Position numbers and translations under genes: made by a program | Notes under the pieces: generated by a model | What the model saw: only the letters and a program-made list of their open reading frames with translations | Told to the model about the DNA's origin: nothing | Databases searched by the model: none | Assembly: GCA_030628805.1 (NCBI GenBank) | Contig: DAOVQG010000054.1 | Span: 1 to 17,948 of the forward strand | DNA length: 17,948 nucleotides | Source of the DNA: JAGMDK01 sp023128695 | GTDB taxonomy: Bacteria > Planctomycetota > Phycisphaerae > UBA1845 > Fen-1342 | Direction of reading: 5' to 3' | Shown here: positions 9,005-16,393 of the stretch, in pieces | Layout of the letters: each line of letters opens with the position of its first letter | Position numbering within the stretch: the stretch's first letter is position 1

Positions 9005-9464
9005 ACTCGGTCAGGAGGTTCGCCATCTCCAGGGCGGCCCGGGCGGCGTCGGCCCCCTTGTTCCCGGTCTTCGCCCCGGCCCGGTCGATAGCCTGCTCGA
9101 GCGAGTCCGCGGTGATTACCCCGAACGTCACCGGCACCCCGGTCGCCAGCGAGACCTGCGCCACGCCCTTGGCAACCTCGCTCGCGACGTACTCGAAGTG
9201 CGGCGTCTGGCCACGTATAACGCAGCCGAGGCAGATGATTGCCGCGTAGTGTCCGCCGCCGGCCAGCTTCTGGGCCGTGAGGGGGATTTCCCACGAACCC
9301 GGGACCCAGACCTGGGTGAGATTGTCCGGCTCGGCACCATGGCGGGTCAACTCATCGAGCGCCCCCGCGACCAGCCGCGAGGTAATGAACTCATTGAAGC
9401 GGGACACGACCAGCGCGAAGCGGTGCGGCTTCGCGTCCAGCTTGGCGGAAATCACGTTCGTCAT
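8994..9464 (-). CDS. ribH: 6,7-dimethyl-8-ribityllumazine synthase (riboflavin synthase beta chain)
   Basis: RibH condenses 5-amino-6-ribitylaminouracil with 3,4-dihydroxy-2-butanone 4-phosphate in the penultimate step of riboflavin synthesis, usually as a large cytoplasmic oligomer. The 156-residue product has the family motifs in order: SRFNEFIT (21-28), VPGSWEIP (54-61), CVIRGQTPHFEYV (81-93, with the catalytic-type His89), TFGVIT (113-118), and DRAG...GNKG (127-137, with the phosphate-site Arg128). The ATG at 9464 is chosen because the longer frame (to 9533) runs into the promoter. The nearest Shine-Dalgarno-like run, AGGAGA, is 13 bases upstream, somewhat far. It heads the ribH-nusB-ftsY cluster. 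The other riboflavin genes are not in the window. Confidence 0.96.
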   Translation of the reverse strand: MTNVISAKLDAKPHRFALVVSRFNEFITSRLVAGALDELTRHGAEPDNLTQVWVPGSWEIPLTAQKLAGGGHYAAIICLGCVIRGQTPHFEYVASEVAKGVAQVSLATGVPVTFGVITADSLEQAIDRAGAKTGNKGADAARAALEMANLLTELPQ

Positions 9465-9504
9465 TGGACTTACCCATTCTCCTAACTCGATCTTTCGGGG
9501 CCGT

Positions 9505-9533
9505 AGTTTACCTCCGACGGTGCGGACTGGCAA
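9505..9533 (-). promoter_or_regulatory. Likely promoter of the ribH-nusB(-ftsY) cluster
   Basis: On the minus strand, TTGCCA (9528-9533, five of six to consensus), a 17-base spacer and TAAACT (9505-9510, four of six) lie 40 bp ahead of the ribH ATG. The leader would be too short for an FMN riboswitch, and I see no riboswitch-like sequence. Confidence 0.55.
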
Positions 9534-9589
9534 AGGGCAGGAGCCGGGTTTGTGAGTGGTGGGTGGGCGTCAGGAAAGTGGGTAAAACG

Positions 9590-9650
9590 GTGGGGCGGCC
9601 CTCCGCGGCCGCCATCGGACCGTACTGGCGGGCACGGAGGCCCGCCCCAC
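9590..9650. repeat. REPIN-like paired palindrome (GTGGGGCGG family)
   Basis: Arms 9590-9613 and 9627-9650 are inverted copies (21 of 24) with a 13-bp spacer; each arm is an imperfect palindrome. A 12-bp direct repeat, GTGAGTGGTGGG, flanks it at 9552-9563 and 9672-9683. The rest of 9534-9804 holds single arms of two other families (9736-9760 and 9774-9795) and no gene that I can support. Confidence 0.7.
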
Positions 9651-9735
9651 CCACTATGTTGACGCTCACCCGTGAGTGGTGGGCACTGTCTGCCCTTCCA
9701 ACCGCGTTCGACAGGAGGCGCGGAGGAATCCGGCC

Positions 9736-9795
9736 GTGTACCACTGCTCTTGAGCAATGCCCCAGCTATTGGCTGGTGCGAGAATCCCTTCTCGC
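9736..9795. repeat. Two solitary, degenerate palindrome arms
   Basis: 9736-9760 is an altered single arm of the CACTGCTCTTGAGCAGTG family (see 6240-6323). 9774-9795 is a GGTGCGAGA-family palindrome with a damaged right side. On the minus strand the latter folds as GCGAGAA/TTCTCGC about 10 bases after the protease stop, so it could act as a 3' hairpin for that mRNA, although there is no T-run. Confidence 0.6.
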
Positions 9796-9804
9796 TGTTC
9801 GCCA

Positions 9805-12153
9805 TTATGGGCAGGTCGTATTCATCACTGCCACGAACGGGTCGACATCTCTCCAGTTGACATTACCATCGCCGTTGATGTCACAATTGGCGAAAGGGCA
9901 AGCCGGTGTTCCCGGGAGGAACAGGTCCAGCCAATCCTGCTCAGACGCGAGCGCCGCCTGGAGATACTCGATGTCGCGCCAGGAGATCACGCCGTCGCAA
10001 TTGGTATCGCCCCGGCAGGTTTCGCATTCGTCGGGGATGCCGTTGCCGTTACTGTCCGCGCTGGTGCCCTCGGCGATATCGCATTCGTCGAGAATGCCGT
10101 TGCTATTACAGTCAGGGACCCTGACCGTGTGCTGGGTAAACGCCAGGTCGGCCGGCGAGTCATACCACGAAGAACCAGGAGACGGATCGGTGCCATGTCC
10201 ATGGCCGCCTCCTGGATTGTGATAATAATGCTCAGAATCATTTGGATACCCGTCGTTTGCCCGATGCCAGTAAATCATGCCATAGTTGATAAAGCCGCTG
10301 GTTGCTTGAACAGAAAGCCAATAGGTTCCAGGAGGCAAAGCCGCCCCAGCGAAGTCCCAGAATACAGTGCCGTCCTCACCAGTGCCGACAGTGGATAGTA
10401 ACACATTTGCACCAGCCTCCGCGCCGCCAGGCGCGTCGGAGATCTCCACTAAAAAATCAACCGATCCATATCCACCCCATCCCGCGGGATAGAAGTGGGC
10501 GTGGCCGGCACCCAATAGGAGATCATCCTCCTCAATCGCAAAATCGTCCCACTGTTTCACACTATAGCTCTCATAGCCGGCATCTGAGAAGTCCAGAGCC
10601 AGAACATAGTCATCATTAGGCGACTGTGTGATCAGTATTGGGCTGGGGTCAAGCTCACACTCATCTGGTATTCCACTACTGTTACAATCCTCGCTGGTGC
10701 CCTCGAGGATATCGCACTCGTCGGGAATCTCATTCCCGTTGCAATCCGCGCTTATACCGTAGATCAAATCATGAAGATCCGCGTTCTGGTTATCATTGCA
10801 GTCCGTGATGGTAAATCCCTTAATACAGAAGTTAGCGGTACCAACCCAATTCGGATCTTCCCAATTCGGATCGACATAATCGTACAGGTCTTGCCATTCC
10901 GTATCACTCAGATAGTAGCTTTGGCCGTAATCAGCGGAGGATTCCACAATGGCCCTCGTATGCGGGCCGCACAGCAACGCGGGCACGTCCGAGGTTCGAT
11001 CATACGCGTGTCCACCATTCGATAAATACACATAAATATAGAAATCAGCTCCTTCCACAAGCTCCACAGAAGTATCCAGAACTACGGTATGGTAGCCTGA
11101 GAACTCAAGATAGCCGCTTGCGGTTGATAGTTCGTCCAGCAACTGGCCACCTTCAAAACGATCGTAGATATTCACTGTGTAGGAGACATCATCAACGGAC
11201 GTATACAAACTCGCCTCGGCGAGCAACCCCTCCTCAATGGCCGTGAATGCATTGAACGCTTCCGCGGCATCACTCATGGAATCACGCCAACCATGATAGT
11301 CATGATAGTAAATATGATTGTAGGCCGAATACTCGACATCCTGAAAAGAGACCGCGCCCATTTCGGGCTGCCTCGTGGCCCACTTGTCATAATAAGAAAT
11401 CCAGAAGAAGCCGTTGTCGTTGTTAATGGTGCCCCAACTGTTCTTGCACAGCCAGGCCCCAACATCAGGAGCTGAATAGTGGACATACTTGCTATCATCC
11501 CATCCTATGATAGCCACTGAGTGATTAGGCTCCAGGTCGCTCTCGGGCGGCTGGTAGAACAAGGTGTCCGAATGCCAGAACCCTTGGTAAGACGCCAGGC
11601 ACGTCCCCATGGCACCTTCGGTCATAATTATAGTTTTGATCATGTTCATGTTGCACATATCCTCCCCGATCACATACCACTCGATATCCCGCGCGCCATA
11701 GATGTGGAATCCGGGCTCATATTGGGGCGGATGTGGCTCATAGGATTGGCCGTCGATGTCACGCACCGCTCCGTCGCCGCGCGTCATGTACGCGGCCGTT
11801 ACGCGGTAGTCGCCGCCGGCATGAACGCCAAGCCCACCGTAAGGCGGATCAATATCGCCGTTGTAGAAATCATTGAACCCGCTCCACCAATCAAGATGAT
11901 ACTCAGCCAGATTAGGCTCGCCAAACTCACCGGCAGCTCTCCAATTACCGGTCCTCATCAGGTTGCCCTCGATGGTTGACATGGCACCAAATGTCCAACA
12001 AGTGCCGCCAATCTGGCTTTTGACGGAGGTGACGTAGTTAACCCCGTCCACGTCCCGCAGATCAAAAGTGGGCGGCGGATCGTCGGCCATTGCGATCGAA
12101 CCGGCTAATAACGAACATGCACAAACGAACTTGCACAGTTGTGTGGCCATCAT
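9805..12153 (-). CDS. Secreted papain-like (C1A) cysteine protease with lectin-like, Ca-binding-type repeats and dockerin-like C-terminus
   Basis: A 782-residue secreted multidomain protease. The signal peptide is about 1-23 (cleavage after SIAMA). The C1A domain (about 28-265) keeps its catalytic set: Gln47 in VKSQ, Cys52 in GGTCWTF, His211 in NHSVAIIGW and Asn238 in KNSWG. About 275-450 resembles the lectin-like domain that often follows such proteases. Then come DCNxNxIPDEC-type acidic repeats (451-501), an all-beta region (about 505-680), more repeats (681-711), and a dockerin-like pair of acidic loops: DTNCDGVISWRD and DINGDGNVNWRD. Planctomycetes commonly end secreted proteins with such modules. 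The ATG at 12153 is chosen; a strong GGAGG stands five bases upstream, in nearly the same TTGGAGGACGA context as at 6382-6392. A second ATG at 12150 is possible. The gene is visibly more AT-rich than its neighbours and is monocistronic. The likely role is extracellular protein degradation; the dockerin partner is unknown. Confidence 0.93.
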   Translation of the reverse strand: MMATQLCKFVCACSLLAGSIAMADDPPPTFDLRDVDGVNYVTSVKSQIGGTCWTFGAMSTIEGNLMRTGNWRAAGEFGEPNLAEYHLDWWSGFNDFYNGDIDPPYGGLGVHAGGDYRVTAAYMTRGDGAVRDIDGQSYEPHPPQYEPGFHIYGARDIEWYVIGEDMCNMNMIKTIIMTEGAMGTCLASYQGFWHSDTLFYQPPESDLEPNHSVAIIGWDDSKYVHYSAPDVGAWLCKNSWGTINNDNGFFWISYYDKWATRQPEMGAVSFQDVEYSAYNHIYYHDYHGWRDSMSDAAEAFNAFTAIEEGLLAEASLYTSVDDVSYTVNIYDRFEGGQLLDELSTASGYLEFSGYHTVVLDTSVELVEGADFYIYVYLSNGGHAYDRTSDVPALLCGPHTRAIVESSADYGQSYYLSDTEWQDLYDYVDPNWEDPNWVGTANFCIKGFTITDCNDNQNADLHDLIYGISADCNGNEIPDECDILEGTSEDCNSSGIPDECELDPSPILITQSPNDDYVLALDFSDAGYESYSVKQWDDFAIEEDDLLLGAGHAHFYPAGWGGYGSVDFLVEISDAPGGAEAGANVLLSTVGTGEDGTVFWDFAGAALPPGTYWLSVQATSGFINYGMIYWHRANDGYPNDSEHYYHNPGGGHGHGTDPSPGSSWYDSPADLAFTQHTVRVPDCNSNGILDECDIAEGTSADSNGNGIPDECETCRGDTNCDGVISWRDIEYLQAALASEQDWLDLFLPGTPACPFANCDINGDGNVNWRDVDPFVAVMNTTCP

Positions 12154-12346
12154 TTCGTCCTCCAATATGCTATTTCAGTAGCTATTTGCCTCGAGTGTCC
12201 TATAATAGTTTACGCCAACTATTGCGGATTCAAACTGGATATTCTTAATTATACTCAAGATGCTACAAACAAGGAAGCCCGTAATCCGGCTGGATCTCGC
12301 GATATACAGCCGGCGATGCTACGATTTAACGGAAATTCACCCCTAT

Positions 12347-12368
12347 GTTATGGCATAACTTATGTAAG
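12347..12368. promoter_or_regulatory. Abutting palindromes in an AT-rich intergenic region
   Basis: GTTATG-G-CATAAC (12347-12359) abuts CTTA-TG-TAAG (12359-12368), 56 bp ahead of the HEAT-like gene. Such symmetry could be an operator, but no regulator or clear promoter identifies it. The remaining divergent intergenic DNA (12154-12423) is AT-rich, with a TATAAT at 12201-12206 lacking a matching -35. Confidence 0.25.
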
Positions 12369-12423
12369 TGCAATAGATTAACTGCGTTTTCGAGCGAAAT
12401 ACGTAAACGTGCGGGGATGCGAG

Positions 12424-13254
12424 ATGATTACAGCTTCCACATCCACAGTGGCATCGAAATCCAGGCGACGCAAGATTGTGGCCGTGATCTTCTGGATAGC
12501 GATGGCCGCCCTTGTGACGACGGTGGCCGTCCTCGTATGGCACTCTGTCGCCACGCGACACGACCGGCGAACACTAAGGTTACTGCGGTCTGGCACGCCT
12601 GAAGCCCGTTGTGAGGGGGCTCGGATAGTGGCGGCGGAGCACGCTCCCCGGGCCGCACGGCTCATCGCCCGCCGACTCGCGCGGGAAATCGATCCCGGGG
12701 TGCGCGAGGCTTACGTATATGCTCTGGGATGGGCTGGCCGGCCACAAGACTTTGATCTCATCGCCGACATCGTGCGGAACGACCTTGCGCCGTACAACCG
12801 CCACACCGCGTGGCTCTCGGCTGCCCGCCTCGATCCAGAACGCTTCCGTGATCTGGCGGCAACGACCGCGGTCGGCCCGGACGGCTGGGATCAGATCGGG
12901 TTGGCGTATGCGTGGCTGGAGGTCGGAGACGTACGCGGGGTGGATGAGTTGCTGCACTGGGCGGTCGCCGGCGCGTCCGGGCAGCGGGCCGGCGCGGCCC
13001 GGGCCTTGTATCGTCGCGTCGCGCCGCTGCTTGATGCCGCCGGACATTGGCCCCTTGACGTGACTGTAAAGGATGGAGAGGAGTGGCCGGCTGAACTCGT
13101 GGCGGCAATACGACGGCGTTGTGCCGAACTGGACCTCCAGGCGCTCGCCGCTGACACTCACCCACACACGGCCCGCGCCGTTGCCGTGCGGCGGAATGCC
13201 GGCAAGCTGCACCGCGCCCGGGAACGTCTCGCTCGGCTGCTTACCTGGCTCTGA
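12424..13254 (+). CDS. Membrane-anchored HEAT-like repeat protein of unknown function
   Basis: The 276-residue product has a basic N-terminus (SKSRRRK) followed by one hydrophobic helix at about 19-39 (IVAVIFWIAMAALVTTVAVL), then a soluble helical region rich in Ala, Arg and Leu. Segments such as EARCEGARIVAAEHAPRAAR and VREAYVYALGWAGRPQDF look like degenerate HEAT/armadillo repeats, which serve as protein-binding scaffolds. I recognise no specific family and no catalytic motif. The start ATG at 12424 is preceded by only a weak GGGGATGCGAG; an in-frame GTG at 12409 would add five residues. It is transcribed divergently from the protease, and nothing follows it in an operon. It is probably a real gene, given GC-rich, consistent codon use and a coherent single-helix-plus-helical-domain plan. 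Confidence 0.7.
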   Translation: MITASTSTVASKSRRRKIVAVIFWIAMAALVTTVAVLVWHSVATRHDRRTLRLLRSGTPEARCEGARIVAAEHAPRAARLIARRLAREIDPGVREAYVYALGWAGRPQDFDLIADIVRNDLAPYNRHTAWLSAARLDPERFRDLAATTAVGPDGWDQIGLAYAWLEVGDVRGVDELLHWAVAGASGQRAGAARALYRRVAPLLDAAGHWPLDVTVKDGEEWPAELVAAIRRRCAELDLQALAADTHPHTARAVAVRRNAGKLHRARERLARLLTWL

Positions 13255-13325
13255 GACATCTTTTTTTCGGGAATGGATTGTCGTTTTGGATTTCCGAACA
13301 AGCCTTTGAGCCCAGGAGGGCCAAA

Positions 13326-13418
13326 ATGGATCTTGCCCGTTTTTCCAAGCTGGTGCTCACGCACCTGGTGGAGGAGGGGCGGCCGGCTTGCGAAGCGACA
13401 GCTTGGAGACTATGCTAG
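13326..13418 (+). CDS. Possible 30-residue ORF or 5' gene fragment (doubtful)
   Basis: ATG at 13326 follows AGGAGG (13314-13319) at an ideal 6-base spacing and gives MDLARFSKLVLTHLVEEGRP, ending in TAG after 30 residues. The good start with a short, family-less peptide suggests either a small protein or the broken-off start of a gene. Its 3' half overlaps the likely tRNA-Ser promoter. I do not recognise it. Confidence 0.25.
   Translation: MDLARFSKLVLTHLVEEGRPACEATAWRLC
13388..13416 (+). promoter_or_regulatory. Likely tRNA-Ser promoter
   Basis: TTGCGA (13388-13393), a 17-base spacer and TATGCT (13411-13416), each four of six to consensus, lie about 60 bp upstream of the tRNA. Confidence 0.45.
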
Positions 13419-13476
13419 TATCGTGTGAACAGCCGGCGGATATCGACTGATATTCGAGCGGCACTATTGTAGCCCT

Positions 13477-13566
13477 GGAGAGGTGGCCGAGCGGCTTAAG
13501 GCAACGGTTTGCTAAACCGTCGTGCGGGGTAAACCTGCACCGGGGGTTCGAATCCCCCCCTCTCCG
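13477..13566 (+). tRNA. tRNA-Ser (GCU)
   Basis: A 90-nt class II tRNA starts GGAGAGGTGGCCGAG. The acceptor stem pairs GGAGAGG with CCTCTCC, the anticodon stem-loop ACGGTTTGCTAAACCGT gives GCU, a long variable arm (GTGCGGGGTAAACCTGCAC) follows, and the discriminator is G, as expected for serine. CCA is not encoded. It stands alone, with its own likely promoter and terminator. Confidence 0.98.
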
Positions 13567-13591
13567 TTTTGTTTCGCATAGTGTCGCGTAG

Positions 13592-13643
13592 ACCCGCATC
13601 GGGCAGGGCTTTATGGCAGTCGCCCGCGTGCGGGTTGTTCTTT
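13592..13643 (+). terminator. Intrinsic terminator after tRNA-Ser
   Basis: ACCCGCATCGGGC (13592-13604) pairs with GCCCGCGTGCGGGT (13622-13635), with a small internal mismatch and a loop of about 17 nt, followed by the T-rich run TTGTTCTTT. Confidence 0.6.
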
Positions 13644-13681
13644 GCCCCGTCGCACGCCGTCGCGGATCAGCGGAGTCGCTG

Positions 13682-14037
13682 GCCGCGACGAGAAAGCGCA
13701 CTTTGAAGTGGAGGTAGCACTGACCCCTGAGCAAGGGATCGAGAAGGTCAAGTCCAGCGCTCCGGATCTCGTTGTTCTTGACGTCATGATGCCGAGTGGC
13801 TACGAGGGTTTTGCGGTCGCCCGAGCGATCCGCGAAGACCTGAAGATGCAGCATCTGCCGATTGTTATTCTGTCCTGCGCACATGAGGAAAAGCAGATGC
13901 CATACCGTTTCGCCCCCGACGAGAGCTATTTGCCGGTCGACGTGTTTTTGGACAAGCCGATTGACATCGATAGGCTGCTCGCAACCGTCAATGAGCTTCT
14001 GGGTGAAGAGCGTGAGGAGCCCAAGTATCCCTTGTAG
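13682..14037 (+). pseudogene. Response regulator receiver domain lacking its N-terminus
   Basis: From about 13700 the frame reads as the back three quarters of a CheY-like receiver: VEVALTPEQGIEKVKSSAPD, then the phosphoacceptor block LVVLDVMMPSGYEGF, then LPIVILSCAH (Ser at the Thr/Ser switch position), then VDVFLDKPI with the conserved Lys. The first beta strand and the acidic Asp pair that binds Mg2+ are missing. Upstream, in any frame, there is only junk-like coding and the tRNA-Ser terminator. The open frame could begin at a TTG (13642) within that terminator, which is not credible. Without the acidic pocket the domain should not be phosphorylated normally. The rest of the frame is intact up to its TAG, so the loss may be recent. 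The receiver type (YRFAPDESYLPVDVFLDKP) is one I associate with stand-alone regulators. Residue-level coding is clear; function is unlikely. Confidence 0.7.
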
Positions 14038-14220
14038 GCGCGCGGGCCGCGGGCAAGCGCCGGAGAGTGGCACGGCCGCGACCGTGCGGGCCTGGCTCGA
14101 GCGCTCATCAGTCCCGCTCCACCTGCTGAAGGCGGAGATCATACAGGGCGGACAGCGTCGCGCAGGGCTGGGGACCGCCGAGTGAAGGTATCCGGCTATT
14201 GAATTTGGGATGAGATCACG

Positions 14221-16092
14221 ATGAGCAACGAAGCCAAGGCCGGCTGGCAGGAACGTTACGCCGACAAGATTGAGACCGCTGAGCAGGCGGTGCGGCGGAT
14301 TCACCACGGGCATCGCGTGTTCGTCGGCTCGGGTGCCGGCGAGCCGCAGTGTCTCGTCGAGGCGCTGGCGGCGCGCGAGAATCTGGACGACACCGAGATC
14401 GTACACATCATGACGCTCGGCGTGGCGCCCTACGCCGAGCCGAAGTTCGACCAGCGTTTTCGCCACAACGCGTTTTTCATCGGTGCCAATGTGCGCGAAG
14501 CGGTTCGCCAGGGGCGCGCGGACTACACCCCGATCTTCCTCTCCGAGATTCCCCGGCTGTTTCACACAGGCAGGATCGTGATCGACGTGGCGCTGATCCA
14601 GGTCAGCGAACCCGACGAGCACGGCTACTGCTCCTACGGCGTTTCGACCGACATCGTCAAGTCCGCCGCCGAGAGCGCCCGTTGCGTCATCGCCGAGGTC
14701 AACTCGAACACGCCGCGGGCGCTGGGCGATTGCTTCATCAACGTGCGCGACATCGCCGCGCTGGTGCCGTGCGACACGCCGATCCTGGAGGCCCCGCAGG
14801 GCGCGCCGGACGAGATGTCGCGGAGCATCGCGCGGCACATCGCCGACCTGATCGAGGACGGCTCGACGCTCCAACTCGGCATCGGCACGATCCCCGACGC
14901 CGTGCTGCACTTCCTCGAGGACCGCCGCGATCTAGGCGTCCACACCGAGATGTTCTCCGACGGGGTGATTTCGTTGGTCGAGAAGGGCGTCGTCACCAAC
15001 AAGCGCAAGACGTTTCACCGCGGCAAGATGATTGCCAGCTTCGTGCTCGGCTCACGCAAGCTGTACGACTTCATCAACAACAACCCGCTGATCGCGTTCT
15101 ATCCCACCGAGTACACCAACGACCCGTTCAATATTGCCAAGAATGACAAGATGATCTCGATCAACTCGGCGATTGAGGTGGACTTGACCGGGCAAGTGTG
15201 CGCCGACTCGCTCGGCGAATTGTTCTACAGCGGCATCGGCGGACAGGTCGATTTTGTCCGCGGGGCCTCACGCTCCAACGGCGGCAAGGCGATCATCGCC
15301 CTGCCGTCCACCGCCAAGGACGAGAGCATCTCCCGCATCGTGCCGACGCTGAAGCCCGGCGCCGGCGTGGTCACATCGCGCGGCGACGTGCAGTATGTCG
15401 TGACCGAATACGGAGCCGCGTACCTGCACGGCAAGACGATCCGCGAGCGGGCGATGGGGCTGATCCAGATCGCGCACCCAAAGTTCCGCCCGTGGCTGCT
15501 CTCGGAAGCGAAGCAGCGCGGTCTGGTGTATCGCGACCAGATCGAACTGCCGGTTTCGACGCCGGTGTATCCGGAAGAGCTGGAGCGCTGGGTATCACTC
15601 AAGGACGAGACGCGGGTGTTCGTCCGCCCGGTGCGTCTCACCGACGAGGCGCGGATGCGCGATATGTTCTACTAGCTCTCGGAAACGGCTGTTTACCACC
15701 GTTTCTTCAGTCACATCAAGTCGATGCCGCACGAGCGGATGCAGGCATTCATGCGCGTCGATTACGAGCGCGACATGGTGCTGTTGGCGGCGACCGGCAA
15801 AGGCGAGGAAGACGCCGTCGTTGCGATCGGCCGTTACAACCTTAATCGCCAGAGCAACATGGCCGAGGTGGCGTTCGTGGTCCGCGACGACTGGCAGAAC
15901 AAGGGGCTGGGCTCGCAACTGTTCGCCACCCTGTTCGATGTCGCCCGCGGCAAGGGCATCCACGGCTTCGTAGCAGAGGTCATGGCGGACAACCACGCCA
16001 TGCTACAAGTTTTCCACAACTCCGGCCTGTCGATCGAAACCAAGCTCGAGGAGAGCGTGTACTTCCTGACGATGCTCTTCGACGAAAACTGA
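14221..16092 (+). pseudogene. Acetyl-CoA hydrolase/transferase-GNAT fusion interrupted by an in-frame TAG
   Basis: The frame encodes 484 residues, a TAG at 15673-15675, then 138 more residues in the same frame to a TGA at 16092. The first part is an acetyl-CoA hydrolase/CoA-transferase (ACH1/Cat1/4-hydroxybutyrate CoA-transferase type), with LGIGTIPDAV, the HTEMFSDG block bearing the likely catalytic Glu243, and GIGGQVDFVRGASRSNGG. These enzymes move CoA between acetate and another acyl group, or hydrolyse acetyl-CoA. The GNAT acetyltransferase domain begins before the stop (VFVRPVRLTDEARMRDMFY) and continues after it (LSETAVYHRFFS...), with the acetyl-CoA loop QNKGLG. Such fusions are a known protein class, so the two halves belong together. 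A serine usually stands where TAG is; TCG to TAG is one base change. The CoA-transferase part should still be made; an internal ATG at 15724 would give only a partial GNAT. No strong ribosome binding site precedes 14221. Positions 14038-14220 hold no gene I recognise. Confidence 0.88.
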
Positions 16093-16207
16093 CCGCTGCG
16101 ATAACACGTTGTCACGAAATGTGTTGCGGCGGCTTGACGTCGCCCCGACCGGATCGGGCCTCAGGGAGATATTGTCTAGAGCTAGTTCAGTAAAAGTCCG
16201 TTGCTTT

Positions 16208-16279
16208 GGGAGGGCGAGCCTCCCGGCGAGCCGCGGCTCGGCAGGAGCCTCGCCCTCCCAACGGGAGCATCGCCCTCCC
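16208..16279. repeat. Dispersed palindrome, GGGAGGGCGAAGCTCC family
   Basis: A compact copy at 16208-16259 has the two arms nearly abutting (centre GCGAGCCGCGGCTCGG), followed by a partial right arm at 16263-16279. It lies between the GNAT end and the sigma-54 activator. The rest of 16093-16393 has no gene; it holds the small palindromes listed next. Confidence 0.75.
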
Positions 16280-16318
16280 AACGGACGCCAGATGTTTTTT
16301 GAAACTGCTCCAGCCGCC

Positions 16319-16353
16319 TGTTCAACATGAACACTTGTGTCTATGATAAGTGT
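16319..16353. promoter_or_regulatory. Two possible operator palindromes ahead of the sigma-54 activator
   Basis: TGTTCA-ACA-TGAACA (16319-16333) is a perfect 6-3-6 palindrome. It overlaps ACACTT...AAGTGT (16331-16336 and 16348-16353, 11 bases apart). They lie 41-75 bp before the ATG at 16394, a plausible place for autoregulation. No binding protein can be named from sequence. Confidence 0.3.
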
Positions 16354-16393
16354 GCAGGAGGCGTTTTTCTCCCCACTGACGGAGGCGGTTGCC

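Noticed and set aside
9464..10222. Plus-strand frame of 252 codons between ribH and the protease
   Set aside because: Crosses the ribH promoter, a paired palindrome and the antisense of the dockerin region; no family resemblance.
14068..14090. Possible sigma-54 promoter (TGGCACG) before the CoA-transferase gene
   Set aside because: The -24 element fits but the TTGC expected at -12 is absent at the required spacing.
13357..14910. Long minus-strand open frame of 517 codons
   Set aside because: It runs antisense through tRNA-Ser, the receiver fragment and the CoA-transferase gene; the part over the tRNA reads as the familiar false peptide GGDSNPRCRFTPHDG. GC-rich antisense shadow.
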